Notes: generated by a model not told the origin, from the letters alone. 64,000 bases of DNA from Tuwongella immobilis (GCF_901538355.1 NZ_LR593887.1:5494920-5558919), one strand, 5' to 3'; positions 26,669 through 36,690 are shown, numbered from the stretch's first letter. Translations and numbers: made by a program.

Positions 26669-27535
26669 ATGCGATTTGCAACCATTCGATCCGAGCACGG
26701 CCCCAAAGCGGTCGTGCAAGTGGGCAATAATTTTGTCGATGTCTCGGCAGTCGATTCCAGCATTCCCAACAGTGTGCGTGGCATTCTGGCTGGTGGTGAT
26801 GCGATGCTGGCGAAGGTGAACGCGGCGGCGGCGGCCGCGAATGCGCCACGGATTGCTGTGGCGGATGCCCAGTATTTGCCGCCCATTCCCGACCCGCAAA
26901 AAATTCTCTGCATCGGGCTGAACTACCGCGATCACGCCCTGGAAGGGGGCCGCGAAATCCCGACCGAACCAGTGCTGTTTGGGAAGTTTGCCAACACGCT
27001 GATTGCCCACGGAGAATCGATCCGTCTGCCGAAGGTCAGTGCCAAAGTCGATTACGAAGCCGAACTGGTGGTCGTCATCGGCAAAGCCGGGCGCGATATT
27101 TCCGAGGCGGATGCCTGGGATTATGTCGGCGGCTATACCGTCGGCCACGATGTATCCGGGCGTGATTGGCAATTCCGTGGCGCGGAGAAGCAGTGGATCA
27201 TCGGCAAATCGTTTGACACATTCGCCCCGACCGGCCCGGTGATGGTGACCAAAGACGAAATTCCCAACCCGCACGAACTGCAAGTGCAATTGCGGCTCAA
27301 CGGGCAGACGATGCAAAACTCCAACACGCGGGAGTTCATCTTCGGAATTCCCAAGCTGCTGGCGTTCCTGTCGCAGGTCATCACGCTGGAACCGGGCGAC
27401 CTGCTCTTCACCGGCACCCCGCCGGGCGTTGGTGTGGCCCGCAAGCCGCCGGTATTCTTGAAGCCGGGCGATGTCGTGGAAGTGGAAATCGAATCGATTG
27501 GCCTGCTACGCAATTCGTGTATCGCACAGAGCTGA
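26669..27535 (+). CDS. Fumarylacetoacetate hydrolase (FAH) family protein
   Basis: This 288-residue enzyme of the FAH/HpcE fold acts on diketo or hydroxymuconate-type acids using a divalent metal. The core begins LCIGLNYRDHALEGG. Metal-binding acidic residues lie in VDYEAELVVVIGK and in GGYTVGHDVSGRDWQ. Later motifs are SFDTFAPTGPVMVT, TREFIFGIPKLLAFLSQ and LLFTGTPPGVGVAR. ATG 26669 is preceded by GGAAAGG; the reading frame is open for a further kilobase upstream only because it shadows the antisense photolyase gene. The substrate cannot be set from context. Confidence 0.93.
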   Translation: MRFATIRSEHGPKAVVQVGNNFVDVSAVDSSIPNSVRGILAGGDAMLAKVNAAAAAANAPRIAVADAQYLPPIPDPQKILCIGLNYRDHALEGGREIPTEPVLFGKFANTLIAHGESIRLPKVSAKVDYEAELVVVIGKAGRDISEADAWDYVGGYTVGHDVSGRDWQFRGAEKQWIIGKSFDTFAPTGPVMVTKDEIPNPHELQVQLRLNGQTMQNSNTREFIFGIPKLLAFLSQVITLEPGDLLFTGTPPGVGVARKPPVFLKPGDVVEVEIESIGLLRNSCIAQS

Positions 27536-27550
27536 CCGCTGCGCGACGAA

Positions 27551-27586
27551 CAAGCCTGGAGCCTCGCCATCGACGCTCCAGGCTTG
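27551..27586. terminator. Perfect 12-bp hairpin between convergent FAH and topA genes
   Basis: Arms 27551-27562 and 27575-27586 pair perfectly with a 12-nt loop, 15 nt after the FAH stop and 27 nt beyond the topA stop on the other strand. No U tract follows on either side. It probably serves both converging transcripts. Confidence 0.6.
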
Positions 27587-27613
27587 ATTCGCAAATCGTG
27601 AGAACAACAGGGG

Positions 27614-30600
27614 TTACGCTGGCGGAGCATCCCCCGCCGATTCCGGCTTATTGGCCGCTGCCGCCGCGGCGAGCTTCTCCTTCAACTCGGGAGTCGCCTC
27701 GCGGGTGCCCCGACATTTGGGATACTTTGTACAACCCAGGAACGGGCCACCGCGTCCCATTCGCACCTTCATCGGCGCATCGCATTCGGGGCACGTCTCG
27801 GTAATCTCGACCGGGGGCGGCTCCGGCGGTTTGGCCGGGGCGGGCGGCAGCAGATCCTTCAACTGCTCCTTCATCTCCGCGGTTAAGTTCTTGGCGTTTC
27901 GGCACTTCGGATACGCACTGCACGACAAGAACGGGCCACGCGGACCATTTTTGATAATCATCGGCGAATTGCATTTTTCGCAGGCAATCCCCGTATTCTT
28001 CGGCCGAATCGGCTTGCCGTCCGCATCCACATCCATGGCATTGCGGCACTTCGGATAGCCCGAACAGCCGAGAAACTGCTTGCCACGATACGCACGCAAC
28101 ACCATGGGAGAACCGCACTTATCGCAACGATACTCCGTTTCGACGGCGGACACCACCGGCTGACCATCCGGCCCGAAGTTCATCGTCGTCTTGCATTCGG
28201 GGTAGCCGCTGCAAGAGAGGAACGGCCCCTTCTTGCTGTCCCGCTGGATCATCGCCTTGCCGCACTTGGGACAGAGATGTTCCGTGAGCGTCGGTTCGAG
28301 TCGTTCCTCTTCCCCTTCGCCGGGCTTGATGTACTTGCAGGGGTTTTCCTTCTCACGATAGCCGGAGCATCCCACAAAGGAATTGCCGGTCTTCTTCGAG
28401 AATAATTCAATCAACGGACGACCACACTTGGGACACTGCTCACCGGTCTCGCGTCCCTTGGCGGCGGGCATGCTGCTTTTCGCCGCGGTCAGCGATTCCG
28501 AGAACGGCTGCCAGAATCCCGAAAGCACTTGCTCGTATTGACTTTGCGCCGTTTCGATTTGGTCCAATTCATCTTCCATCTTGGAAGTGAACTTCAGATC
28601 CATGATCTTCGGGAAACTCCCCACCAGAAGATCGGTCACGACTTTGCCCACCGAGGTGGCAAAAAACTTTCGGTCCTTCTGCTCGACATACCCGCGGGTC
28701 TGAATCACCGAAATAATCGACGCATAGGTACTCGGGCGACCGATCCCTTCTTTCTCCAACGTCCGCACCAGCGACGCTTCATTGTAGCGTGGCGGCGGTT
28801 GTGTAAAGTGTTGAGTACCAAAGAGATCCAATCGATCGAGCAGTTGCTTTTCCACCAGCGACGGCAAGGTCGTATCGTCTTGCTTGCTGACGGAGGGCAT
28901 CACCCGCCGATAGCCGTCAAACTTTTCGATCTTCCCTTGGGCCTTGAACAGCCCCGCGCCAGCGGTCACTTCCACATTCGTCACCGCGAAGACGGCCGGT
29001 GCCATCTGGCAGGCAACGAAACGATCGTAAATCAATTTGTACAGGCGATATTGTTCGGGCTTCAAGAACGGCTGCACCCGTTGCGGCGTGTAGCTGAGAT
29101 CCGTGGGCCGAATCGCTTCGTGCGCCTCTTGGGCACTCTTGCCAGAAGCGAAGATATTCGCCTTACCGGGAAGGTACGCATCCCCATATGTGGATTGGAT
29201 ATGCGACCGAACCGACTTCAGTGCATCGTCCGAAATCCGCGTGCTATCCGTCCGCATGTAGGTGATGAGCGCGATCGAGCCTTCGCTGCCCAGGTCCACA
29301 CCTTCGTACAATTTTTGGGCGGCCTGCATCGTCGAAGATGCCGACATCCGCAACCGGATATTCGCCTGCTGTTGCAGGGTACTGGTCGTGAACGGGGCCG
29401 GTGCCTTTTCTTGGCGATCCTTTTGTTCCAGTTTGGTGATCGTCCAAGCGACGTTTTGCAAACTGGCCATCACGGCATCGATATCCGCCTCGTTCTTGGC
29501 GGCAAATTCCTGGCCGTTCCACTTCGACAATTCTGCAAAGAAGGAGCCTTTGGGAGGTTTGGGCAAGCCGCTCGATTCCGGCTTGGGAGTCGTCTTTTCG
29601 CCGTCGGTGCTTTCACCGGTATCGGTTTCGACCACTTCTTCCGCATCCGCATCCTTTTCGGTGGCCGCGTTTTTGGTGTCCTTGGGTGCCTTTTTGCGGG
29701 CCAGAATTTTCGACTTGGTCAAATCTGGTGTGTACCCGGCAACCAACCCTTGCGGGGCGAGCAACGCGGTCAGCCGCCAGTATTCTTCGGTGGTGAACGC
29801 TTCGATTTCCCGTTCGCGTTCGACGACCAAGCGCACCGCGACCGATTGCACCCGTCCCGCGCTCAAGCCGCGGGTCACTTTGGCCCCGAGCAGATCGCTC
29901 AATGGGTAGCCCACGACCCGATCCAACACGCGGCGGGCTTCTTGGGCCTTCACGCGGTCCATGTCGATTTGCGTGGGCGACTGCAACGCCTGCTGCACGG
30001 CAGCCTTCGTAATTTCGTTGAAGCGAATGCGATAGGTTCGACTCGGGTCGAGCTTCAACTCATCGGCAATATGCCATGCGATCGCCTCCCCTTCGCGGTC
30101 GGGGTCACTGGCGAGAAAGACCCGGTTGGCGCGGGCAGCTTCGCGGCCGATTTCATCCAAAATTTCGCGCGGGGATTTGCGATTGCCGCCCTTACCGCCT
30201 CGGGAACCACTGGCGGCGGCCAAATCGGCTTTGTCTTGAACGACATATCGGGGCAGCCAACCATCGGAAATTCGCACCCCGGTGACTTCTTCGCCGCGCA
30301 ATTTTCCCTTCCCGGGCAAATCGCGGACGTGGCCGTAGGAGGCGAGCACCAAAAAATTTGGCCCCAAATATTTATTAATCGTTTTGGCTTTCGCAGGCGA
30401 TTCAACAATCACCAGATCAAACGAGCGACCACCGGCCCGTTTCGACTCTTGCGGCGCAACCTCTTCGCTGGCAGCACTTTTGGTCCGGCGTTTCGGGGTC
30501 GCCTGTTCAAGACCAGTCTCCGGAACCGGCTTCGAAGCCGATTTCGCACGCCCCCGACCGCCCGAACTGGGGCTTTTGGGAGTGGCCTGAGGCTGATCCG

Positions 30601-30631
30601 CGGAAGTTTCCGATTTCTTGCGGGTGGGCAC
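27614..30631 (-). CDS. topA: DNA topoisomerase I
   Basis: TopA relaxes negative supercoils by single-strand passage. The 1,005 residues start with a basic, low-complexity tail of about 65 residues. The Toprim domain follows (LVIVESPAKAKTINKYLG, FLASDPDREGEAIAWH). The catalytic Tyr lies in ITYMRTDSTRIS. An acidic/Lys-rich insert (around DTKNAATEKDADAEEVVE) separates parts of the core. The C-terminal third has five C4 zinc-ribbon repeats of the form CxxC...GCSGYPxC. The start is GTG 30631. The gene is divergent from the SurA-like gene, and a candidate sigma70 promoter lies about 95 nt upstream. Confidence 0.97.
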   Translation of the reverse strand: MPTRKKSETSADQPQATPKSPSSGGRGRAKSASKPVPETGLEQATPKRRTKSAASEEVAPQESKRAGGRSFDLVIVESPAKAKTINKYLGPNFLVLASYGHVRDLPGKGKLRGEEVTGVRISDGWLPRYVVQDKADLAAASGSRGGKGGNRKSPREILDEIGREAARANRVFLASDPDREGEAIAWHIADELKLDPSRTYRIRFNEITKAAVQQALQSPTQIDMDRVKAQEARRVLDRVVGYPLSDLLGAKVTRGLSAGRVQSVAVRLVVEREREIEAFTTEEYWRLTALLAPQGLVAGYTPDLTKSKILARKKAPKDTKNAATEKDADAEEVVETDTGESTDGEKTTPKPESSGLPKPPKGSFFAELSKWNGQEFAAKNEADIDAVMASLQNVAWTITKLEQKDRQEKAPAPFTTSTLQQQANIRLRMSASSTMQAAQKLYEGVDLGSEGSIALITYMRTDSTRISDDALKSVRSHIQSTYGDAYLPGKANIFASGKSAQEAHEAIRPTDLSYTPQRVQPFLKPEQYRLYKLIYDRFVACQMAPAVFAVTNVEVTAGAGLFKAQGKIEKFDGYRRVMPSVSKQDDTTLPSLVEKQLLDRLDLFGTQHFTQPPPRYNEASLVRTLEKEGIGRPSTYASIISVIQTRGYVEQKDRKFFATSVGKVVTDLLVGSFPKIMDLKFTSKMEDELDQIETAQSQYEQVLSGFWQPFSESLTAAKSSMPAAKGRETGEQCPKCGRPLIELFSKKTGNSFVGCSGYREKENPCKYIKPGEGEEERLEPTLTEHLCPKCGKAMIQRDSKKGPFLSCSGYPECKTTMNFGPDGQPVVSAVETEYRCDKCGSPMVLRAYRGKQFLGCSGYPKCRNAMDVDADGKPIRPKNTGIACEKCNSPMIIKNGPRGPFLSCSAYPKCRNAKNLTAEMKEQLKDLLPPAPAKPPEPPPVEITETCPECDAPMKVRMGRGGPFLGCTKYPKCRGTREATPELKEKLAAAAAANKPESAGDAPPA

Positions 30632-30725
30632 GAGGAATCCCTGTTGCTATGCTGTTGCTGTTGTCCAGCCGAGTGGTTGCGATAGAATCATCGTCTTGAG
30701 GGCGTGACGCAAAACCTCACTACCC

Positions 30726-30752
30726 ATAGTACATTGGTACACGCGCTGTCAA
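30726..30752 (-). promoter_or_regulatory. Candidate sigma70-type promoter for topA
   Basis: On the minus strand TTGACA (30747-30752) is followed after 15 nt by TACTAT (30726-30731), 95 nt before the topA GTG. The -35 is perfect; the spacer is shorter than the usual 17. This is sequence inspection only. Confidence 0.35.
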
Positions 30753-30806
30753 GCCCGGCAGATCGCCACCGGATCAGGGACGTTCGCCTGAAGTCAAGGA
30801 GTCGCA

Positions 30807-33506
30807 ATGGCTTTCAACCCGTTTTCCGCATTCCGGAAATATTTCAAGCCGATGATGGCGGCGCTCGCCGTGATGTGCATGTTCATCTTCGTGCTCTCCA
30901 GCGGCCTGGGGAACGGCGGGGACTTCTTCGACCAGCTTCCACGCTGGCTGAACAAAGGAGCTCGCGGCCCGACGATCGCCACTATCTATGGCCAAAACTA
31001 TGACTCGGAACGAATCGAGCAAGTGCGCCGTGAACGTCAATTTGTTTCCGATTATATGTCCAGCCTCATGCCGTTGGCAGAATTAAGTCTGCTTTCGGAA
31101 CTGAAAACCGACGGGCTGAACAAACTCTCGGACGAAGTCAAAGCCACGTTGCGACCCATTGTCGAGATGCGACTGTCGATGTTGCAAAACGAAAATGCCG
31201 ATCCGCGACAAAATCAAATGCTGTTTTTCCAATACTTCCAATCGATGCAGCAAAGCCTGCCGCGGTTGCAAGCGATGCTCAGCACCAAACAATCGGCCCT
31301 GGAATCGGAAAACAGCCCCAGCGAAACCGTTCAGCGCGATATCGACGCCATCAACGGTGTGCTGCAGGTGATGACCTACGATAGCAAAGCGTTCTCGCGT
31401 TCCAACTTTTTTGAATCGGTTCCCAACGATACCACCCGATTTGTGTTGGAATTTCTGCTGTGGGATACCAAAGCGGTTGAAATGGGCATCAGCCTGGAAC
31501 CGACCGACGTTCGCAAGGAAATGCTGCGCGACCTGCTGGGCCGCACCCCCGATCCAAAGCTGCACGGTGTGCTGCTGCAAGGGTTGGCGATGCGCTACCC
31601 GGATATCCCCACCAGCCGCTTGACCGAACTGCTCAACCGCGAATACCGGGTGCGAATCGCCCAAGCGTCGCTGATTGGCTCGACGTTCTTCAACCGAACG
31701 CAAGTTACCACGCCGACCTTCGCCACCGCGCAAGAATGGTTCCGGTTCTACAAAGATGTTTGCTCGCAAACGAGCTACTTCGCGTTCAGCCTGCCCGTGA
31801 GTCATTTTGTCTCCAAAGTCACGGAAACGCCGACGACCGAAGACCTGCAAAAGATCTTTGAAGCGTTCAAATCGCAGGAACCGGATCCGGCCCGCGAAAC
31901 GCCCGGATTCAAACAGCCCCGCCGCATCCAAGTCGCTTGGTTGGGTGGTAGCACCAATCAGGAACACTATCGCACCCGCGCTCCGCAATTGCTCAAGGCG
32001 CAAATTGCCGCCTCGCAGATTGCCACCGCTCTGACCGTGCCGGTGGGTGGCAGCGCATTCCCGGCCCCGATCACGACGGTCGCCGCCATTCAAACCGGCG
32101 ACGCCCCATTGCTGGGACTGTATGACGAATATCTGTCTCGCCGATTCCCCTGGAATGATGCGATCACGCCGCGACTGCGAGACACCAGCGTCATTCGTCC
32201 GACGACCATCGCGTCGTTGGTCTCGCAATCGGTGGTGGCGGCCCTGACCCAGGCACCGGTCATCACCGGCATCCTGACCATGGAACAGCAAGCGATTGCG
32301 GCGGAAGTGCGCGATCGCGTTCGCGTGGGCATGCCGGCGGTGCTGGCTCCGCTGTCCGCCCCGACTCCGCTGATGTGGGCGTTGCCGCTGCATGGGTTGA
32401 CCACCCCGGCGACGATTCTGCACGCGTTGCCCGGCGATCTGCCCTTTGCCGCACTGCGGGGCCGATTCCGCGAGCGGCTCGAAAGCGATCTGTTGGGCAA
32501 ACTGATGATCTCCGATTTGACCGAATTTCAGACCGAAATCGCCAAATTGGCCAAAGATCGCGCTCCGGCCATCGCGGATGTCTATGTCGAAGAGTTCGTC
32601 AAACAACGTGGCCTGAAGTCGGGCCGCATGACCGGACTCGCCGATCGATTCTCGATCAGCAACGAACCGGCCCTGCTGCCGCTGAAGGATCATTTCACGT
32701 CCGGCCACGGCGGTCAGCTCCGCGGAGCGGCCAACTTCGGGGAATTCTTCTTCAACGATCAATCGAGCTTCGGTCAATCCACGCCCGCTTCGGCGACCTA
32801 CGATGCGCGCTGGTACCCGAACAATCAGCCGCCGTCGATGGTGGTGCCGAATCAGCAGTTGTTCCTGGCGTGGCGAACGGAAGATACCCCGCCCAAGACG
32901 TTGACCTTTGACGAAGCCAAACCGCAAGTCATTGCGGCCTGGAAGTTCGACAAAGCCCGCGACTTGGCCGAGAAAGCCGCCAAAGCGCTCGCCGATGAAG
33001 CCAAAGCGATTGCCAGCGACAAGGCCAAACTGCGTGACCTGGGCGATCGGGTGAAGCGTGAGTACACCGGCACCTGGTTTGAAATTGGACCAGTCGCCGA
33101 GTTGAACCAAGATCCCTCGCTGTCCCCGGATAGCGGCATCACCTTTAGCCCGTATTCGCTGCCGTTCGACGTCAACTCACCGCGCACCGATACGGTTCAA
33201 AAGCTGCTCGGGATCAAGGATAAGCCGATTGGCGAATCAATCACCTTCACCAACGTCCCGTCCGACACGGTGTATCTGGCGATGCTCGTCGGCAAAGCGG
33301 AAAAGAAGGAATCGGACTTCTATGAAGTGTATGCCTCGCTGAATAAGTTCGGGGTGCCCAACCAGTTCGCCGAACAATTCCTTCGCAAACAAGCGGCCCA
33401 AGTGTACCAAATGGTCACCAACCAATTGCGCGAAGAAGCGAAGTACACCGAAGATAAGGAAACGATTGAGAAGCGGGTTCAAGACGAACTCAAGAACCTG
33501 CGATAA
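30807..33506 (+). CDS. Large membrane-anchored SurA/PpiD-like protein
   Basis: This 899-residue protein has one N-terminal membrane helix (MMAALAVMCMFIFVLSSGLG, residues about 16-36) and a large, helix-rich extracytoplasmic part. The segment after the anchor (PTIATIYGQNYDSERIEQVRRERQF) resembles the SurA N-terminal repeat of PpiD-type chaperones. A helical region rich in Ala/Lys near residues 710-760 (DLAEKAAKALADEAKAIASDKAK) recalls the SurA/PpiD helical C-terminal parts. A clear parvulin active site was not identified, so peptidyl-prolyl isomerase activity is not supported. AAGGAG precedes ATG 30807. It is monocistronic, followed by a strong hairpin. Confidence 0.7.
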   Translation: MAFNPFSAFRKYFKPMMAALAVMCMFIFVLSSGLGNGGDFFDQLPRWLNKGARGPTIATIYGQNYDSERIEQVRRERQFVSDYMSSLMPLAELSLLSELKTDGLNKLSDEVKATLRPIVEMRLSMLQNENADPRQNQMLFFQYFQSMQQSLPRLQAMLSTKQSALESENSPSETVQRDIDAINGVLQVMTYDSKAFSRSNFFESVPNDTTRFVLEFLLWDTKAVEMGISLEPTDVRKEMLRDLLGRTPDPKLHGVLLQGLAMRYPDIPTSRLTELLNREYRVRIAQASLIGSTFFNRTQVTTPTFATAQEWFRFYKDVCSQTSYFAFSLPVSHFVSKVTETPTTEDLQKIFEAFKSQEPDPARETPGFKQPRRIQVAWLGGSTNQEHYRTRAPQLLKAQIAASQIATALTVPVGGSAFPAPITTVAAIQTGDAPLLGLYDEYLSRRFPWNDAITPRLRDTSVIRPTTIASLVSQSVVAALTQAPVITGILTMEQQAIAAEVRDRVRVGMPAVLAPLSAPTPLMWALPLHGLTTPATILHALPGDLPFAALRGRFRERLESDLLGKLMISDLTEFQTEIAKLAKDRAPAIADVYVEEFVKQRGLKSGRMTGLADRFSISNEPALLPLKDHFTSGHGGQLRGAANFGEFFFNDQSSFGQSTPASATYDARWYPNNQPPSMVVPNQQLFLAWRTEDTPPKTLTFDEAKPQVIAAWKFDKARDLAEKAAKALADEAKAIASDKAKLRDLGDRVKREYTGTWFEIGPVAELNQDPSLSPDSGITFSPYSLPFDVNSPRTDTVQKLLGIKDKPIGESITFTNVPSDTVYLAMLVGKAEKKESDFYEVYASLNKFGVPNQFAEQFLRKQAAQVYQMVTNQLREEAKYTEDKETIEKRVQDELKNLR

Positions 33507-33566
33507 TCGCCCGCATCGCCAATCCGGGGAACCGCCGACTCCGTTCCCCGACGGCTGAACGCTCCC

Positions 33567-33608
33567 AGCACCTCATCTTTCGGATTTTCATCTGAAAGAT
33601 GAGGTGCT
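33567..33608 (+). terminator. 15-bp perfect hairpin after the SurA/PpiD-like gene
   Basis: Arms 33567-33581 and 33594-33608 are perfectly complementary over 15 bp with a 12-nt loop, about 60 nt after the stop codon. Only two further Ts follow the stem (33609-33610), so it is a strong hairpin with a minimal U tract. Confidence 0.7.
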
Positions 33609-33701
33609 TTCCATTCGGGGTTCCTCGCGTGCAGGCCGAACCGTTCGATTCCCAATCGACTCATCCCCATAGCACCATCACCACCATGGGAGTTATTTCG
33701 G

Positions 33702-34382
33702 ATGGAACTCACGCAGGTCGTTCCTTGGGGGCGATCGTTTGACGAATATTGTCGGATGTTTCGATTGACGGAAGCCGATCACACCCGCACGATTTTGGGT
33801 TGCGGCGATGGTCCTGCCGCGTTCCAAGCGACGGCACGCGCGTTGGGGTGGTCCGTCGTGTCGTGCGATCCGATCTACCGGCACCCGCCCGATGCCATTC
33901 GCCAACGCATCGCCGCCACGCGCACCGAGATTCTTGGCCAGATCACGGCCCGCCGCGAACAATATGTCTGGGATGAAATCCGCGATGTCGCCCATCTGGA
34001 AGCCGTGCGCATGTCGGCGATGGAATCCTTTCTCGCCGATTACGAAGCGGGCTATGGCACGCCCCGATATCGCGATGCGGAATTGCCCCAACTGCCATTC
34101 GCGGCGGATGCGTTCGAGCTGGCCGTCTGTTCGCATCTGTTATTTCTGTATTCGACACAATTGGACCGCGCCACGCACTTGGCCGCCATCGCCGAGCTGC
34201 TCCGAGTCGCCGCCGAGGTGCGTATCTTCCCGCTGATTGCTCTGGATGGTACGATGTCGCCGCATTTGGCCGCCGTGTTGGAGTGGGCGCAATCGCAGTC
34301 GGTGGATGCCACCATCGTACCGGTGGATTATCATTTTCAGCGCGGTGCCGATGCCATGCTTCGGCTACAGCGTCGCGGATGA
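33702..34382 (+). CDS. SAM-dependent methyltransferase-like protein
   Basis: This 226-residue protein has a Rossmann class I methyltransferase pattern: a glycine loop ILGCGDGPAAFQATARALG and an acidic end of strand 2 (VVSCDPIY). A motif-IV-like AFELAVCSHLLFLY and a downstream helix-strand pair (HLAAIAELLRVAAEVRIFPL) follow. The substrate is not evident. GGGAG lies upstream of ATG 33702. A secreted glycosidase gene follows 106 nt downstream on the same strand, but no functional link is clear. Confidence 0.8.
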   Translation: MELTQVVPWGRSFDEYCRMFRLTEADHTRTILGCGDGPAAFQATARALGWSVVSCDPIYRHPPDAIRQRIAATRTEILGQITARREQYVWDEIRDVAHLEAVRMSAMESFLADYEAGYGTPRYRDAELPQLPFAADAFELAVCSHLLFLYSTQLDRATHLAAIAELLRVAAEVRIFPLIALDGTMSPHLAAVLEWAQSQSVDATIVPVDYHFQRGADAMLRLQRRG

Positions 34383-34488
34383 CGTGCGACTTTTTCGGCA
34401 TGGGCAGCGACAATCCGGTACAATCATCCGCGTGGCCAGGCGTGAGCGTTCCGCTTGTTCGCCCCCGAATCCGCACCGGGAGAACCCC

Positions 34489-36690
34489 ATGCGACGAATC
34501 CTGTTCCTTGGTTTGTTCGCGTTGCTCGTGTTGATGCGCCCCGCCTCGGCCCAATCGCCGCGCGAATGGTGGATTTGGTCGGGCGATCGGACCAACGCTG
34601 GCAAATTCTGGGCCGATGCTGGCACTGGCGGATCGTTCAAGGAAGTCCCCAAAATTGGCCGCGCCGAGGGGACACCCGGCCTGGAATTGCGATTCACCGG
34701 CAGCGGGTATCGCGGCGCGGGCATCAACTGGAAAGGGTGGTTCCCCGCCGATGCCGCCGATGACCTCCGCGACTATTCCGCGTTGGTCTTCTCGATTCGC
34801 CAGGTTTCCACAGTCGCGGATGCCGACTTAACGCTGCACCTCATCGACAATGTCAAACGAAACTCGAAGCAACCGGTGAGCAAGCCCGTGCGACTGGTGG
34901 CGGATCGACTGATCCCGAAATTGGATCAGCAGTGGCGATTGGTGCGGATTCCGCTGCATCGATTTCATGAGCAAACGATGCTCCAATTGGATCGCTTATG
35001 GCAGCTCGATTTCTCCAATGTCGATGGCGGCGAGTTGGCCTTTCAGATCGATCAAATCCGATTCGTTCGCTCGCCGATGCCGTCGTCGGAATCGCCCGGA
35101 AAAGCGTACTCGGCCACCGTGCAAGTCCAGTGGGATGCTCCCCAACATGCGATTCCGGATGGGATTTACGGCGTGGCCGAGATGTCCGGCGAGGATTTGC
35201 AGCAATACGCGATCCCGCTGACGCGCTGGGGCGGAAACACCTCCAGCCGCTTCAATTGGCGGATCAACGCCGATAATGGCGCAGCGGATTGGTATTTCAA
35301 AAATCGTGGCGAACCGGCGAAATCGCTCGAAGACACGGGATATTTGCGGTTCCTGAATCGCAATCGCCCATCGAATGCGTCGCTGTACTGCACCATTCCG
35401 ATGATTGGCTGGGTGGCCAAAGACCGTCGCAGCTACAGTTTCTCGGTCAAAAAATATGGCCCGCAGCAGCAGGTGGAACCTTACGATTCCAACGTGGGGA
35501 ACGGGCTTCGGCCCGATGGCAGTCGCATTGCTGCCGATCCGGCGGATACCTCGATTCCTGCCCCGCCGGAGGTCGTGGCCAAAGGCATCGCCTTTGCAGT
35601 CGAACAGACCACCCGCGACAATTCCGCCGCGACTCCGCCCAACTCACCGCCGTCGCCCGCTCGGATTCGCTATTGGGTGTTGGACAATGAGCCCATGCTT
35701 TGGCATCAGACGCATCGCGATTTGCACCCCAACCCCGTCACCTATGATGAACTCTGGGACCGCACCGAACGCTATGCCAAGATGATTCGCCAGCACGATC
35801 CGGATGCCAAAATCGCGGGCTTCTGTAGCTGGGGCTGGATGGATTTGTTCTATTCCGCGGCGGATGAAGGGAGCGATTCCTACCGTCGGCATCCCGACCG
35901 CCGCGCGCACGGCGATCTGCCGCTGGTCGTCTGGTATCTGCAACAATGTGCCCGCTATCGGAAGCAACACGGTACCCCGCTGGTGGATACGCTGGATGTC
36001 CACTGGTACCCGCAGGGCAGCATCAACGGCCAGGGAATCTACACCGGCAAAGGCAAAGACCCCCGATTGGCCGAGCTGCGCATCCGCAGCGTCCGGGAAT
36101 GGTGGGATCGCTCGCACGTCTCGGAATCGTGGATTGCGGATACCCAAGGCGGCGAACCGGTTGCGCTCATTCCTCGCTTGCGACAGTGGATCGCCGAGAA
36201 CAATCCCGGCATGGAACTGGCCATTGGCGAATACAACTTCGGCGGCAGCGACCAGATTAGCGGCGCAATCGCCCAGGCCGAGGCATTCGGCGTCATGGCC
36301 CGCGAACGGGTCGATCTTGCCTTTCTCTGGACCAAGCCCGAGGGAAGCCAAGCCGCTGTCTGGAAGTTATTCCGCAATGCCGACGGCAAGGGGTTGCGAT
36401 TCGGCGATCGCTGGCTGCCCTGCACCAGTTCGCACCCACAACTGGCGATTTACGCCGCCCGCGCATCCATGAGCGGTCAACTGACCGTGGTATTGGTCAA
36501 TCGCTCACTCACGCAACCATGCCAAGCGACACTGCCGGAGTTTCCCGAGTATCGCTTCGCGCAGGCCTTCCAGATTGGCGAATCCGCTCCCGATCGGGTG
36601 ATTGCGGCCCCCGACCTCGCCGCCACGCAGCCCAGAACACTTCCCCCCGCATCGGTGACATTGATTGCATTCACGCCGAAGCCGAAATGA
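34489..36690 (+). CDS. Secreted glycoside hydrolase family 44-like enzyme
   Basis: This 733-residue protein has a signal peptide (ILFLGLFALLVLMRPASA). Residues about 25-200 form a beta-sandwich-like region, and the C-terminal 500 residues match the GH44 fold (endoglucanase/xyloglucanase family). The candidate acid/base is Glu401 in LDNEP and the candidate nucleophile is Glu581 in IGEYNFGG, close to the spacing in characterised GH44 enzymes. VDTLDVHWYPQG and a C-terminal all-beta domain (LTVVLVNRSL) also fit. GGGAGA precedes ATG 34489. No cellulose-binding module or dockerin was recognised. The enzyme probably acts on plant or algal beta-glucans. Confidence 0.88.
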   Translation: MRRILFLGLFALLVLMRPASAQSPREWWIWSGDRTNAGKFWADAGTGGSFKEVPKIGRAEGTPGLELRFTGSGYRGAGINWKGWFPADAADDLRDYSALVFSIRQVSTVADADLTLHLIDNVKRNSKQPVSKPVRLVADRLIPKLDQQWRLVRIPLHRFHEQTMLQLDRLWQLDFSNVDGGELAFQIDQIRFVRSPMPSSESPGKAYSATVQVQWDAPQHAIPDGIYGVAEMSGEDLQQYAIPLTRWGGNTSSRFNWRINADNGAADWYFKNRGEPAKSLEDTGYLRFLNRNRPSNASLYCTIPMIGWVAKDRRSYSFSVKKYGPQQQVEPYDSNVGNGLRPDGSRIAADPADTSIPAPPEVVAKGIAFAVEQTTRDNSAATPPNSPPSPARIRYWVLDNEPMLWHQTHRDLHPNPVTYDELWDRTERYAKMIRQHDPDAKIAGFCSWGWMDLFYSAADEGSDSYRRHPDRRAHGDLPLVVWYLQQCARYRKQHGTPLVDTLDVHWYPQGSINGQGIYTGKGKDPRLAELRIRSVREWWDRSHVSESWIADTQGGEPVALIPRLRQWIAENNPGMELAIGEYNFGGSDQISGAIAQAEAFGVMARERVDLAFLWTKPEGSQAAVWKLFRNADGKGLRFGDRWLPCTSSHPQLAIYAARASMSGQLTVVLVNRSLTQPCQATLPEFPEYRFAQAFQIGESAPDRVIAAPDLAATQPRTLPPASVTLIAFTPKPK

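Noticed and set aside
28529-30685. 718-codon plus-strand frame opposite topA
   Set aside because: It is antisense to topA, whose domains are unmistakable. High GC at third positions leaves the opposite frame open, and its composition (Arg/Gly/Phe/Leu-rich, no domain) is not protein-like.
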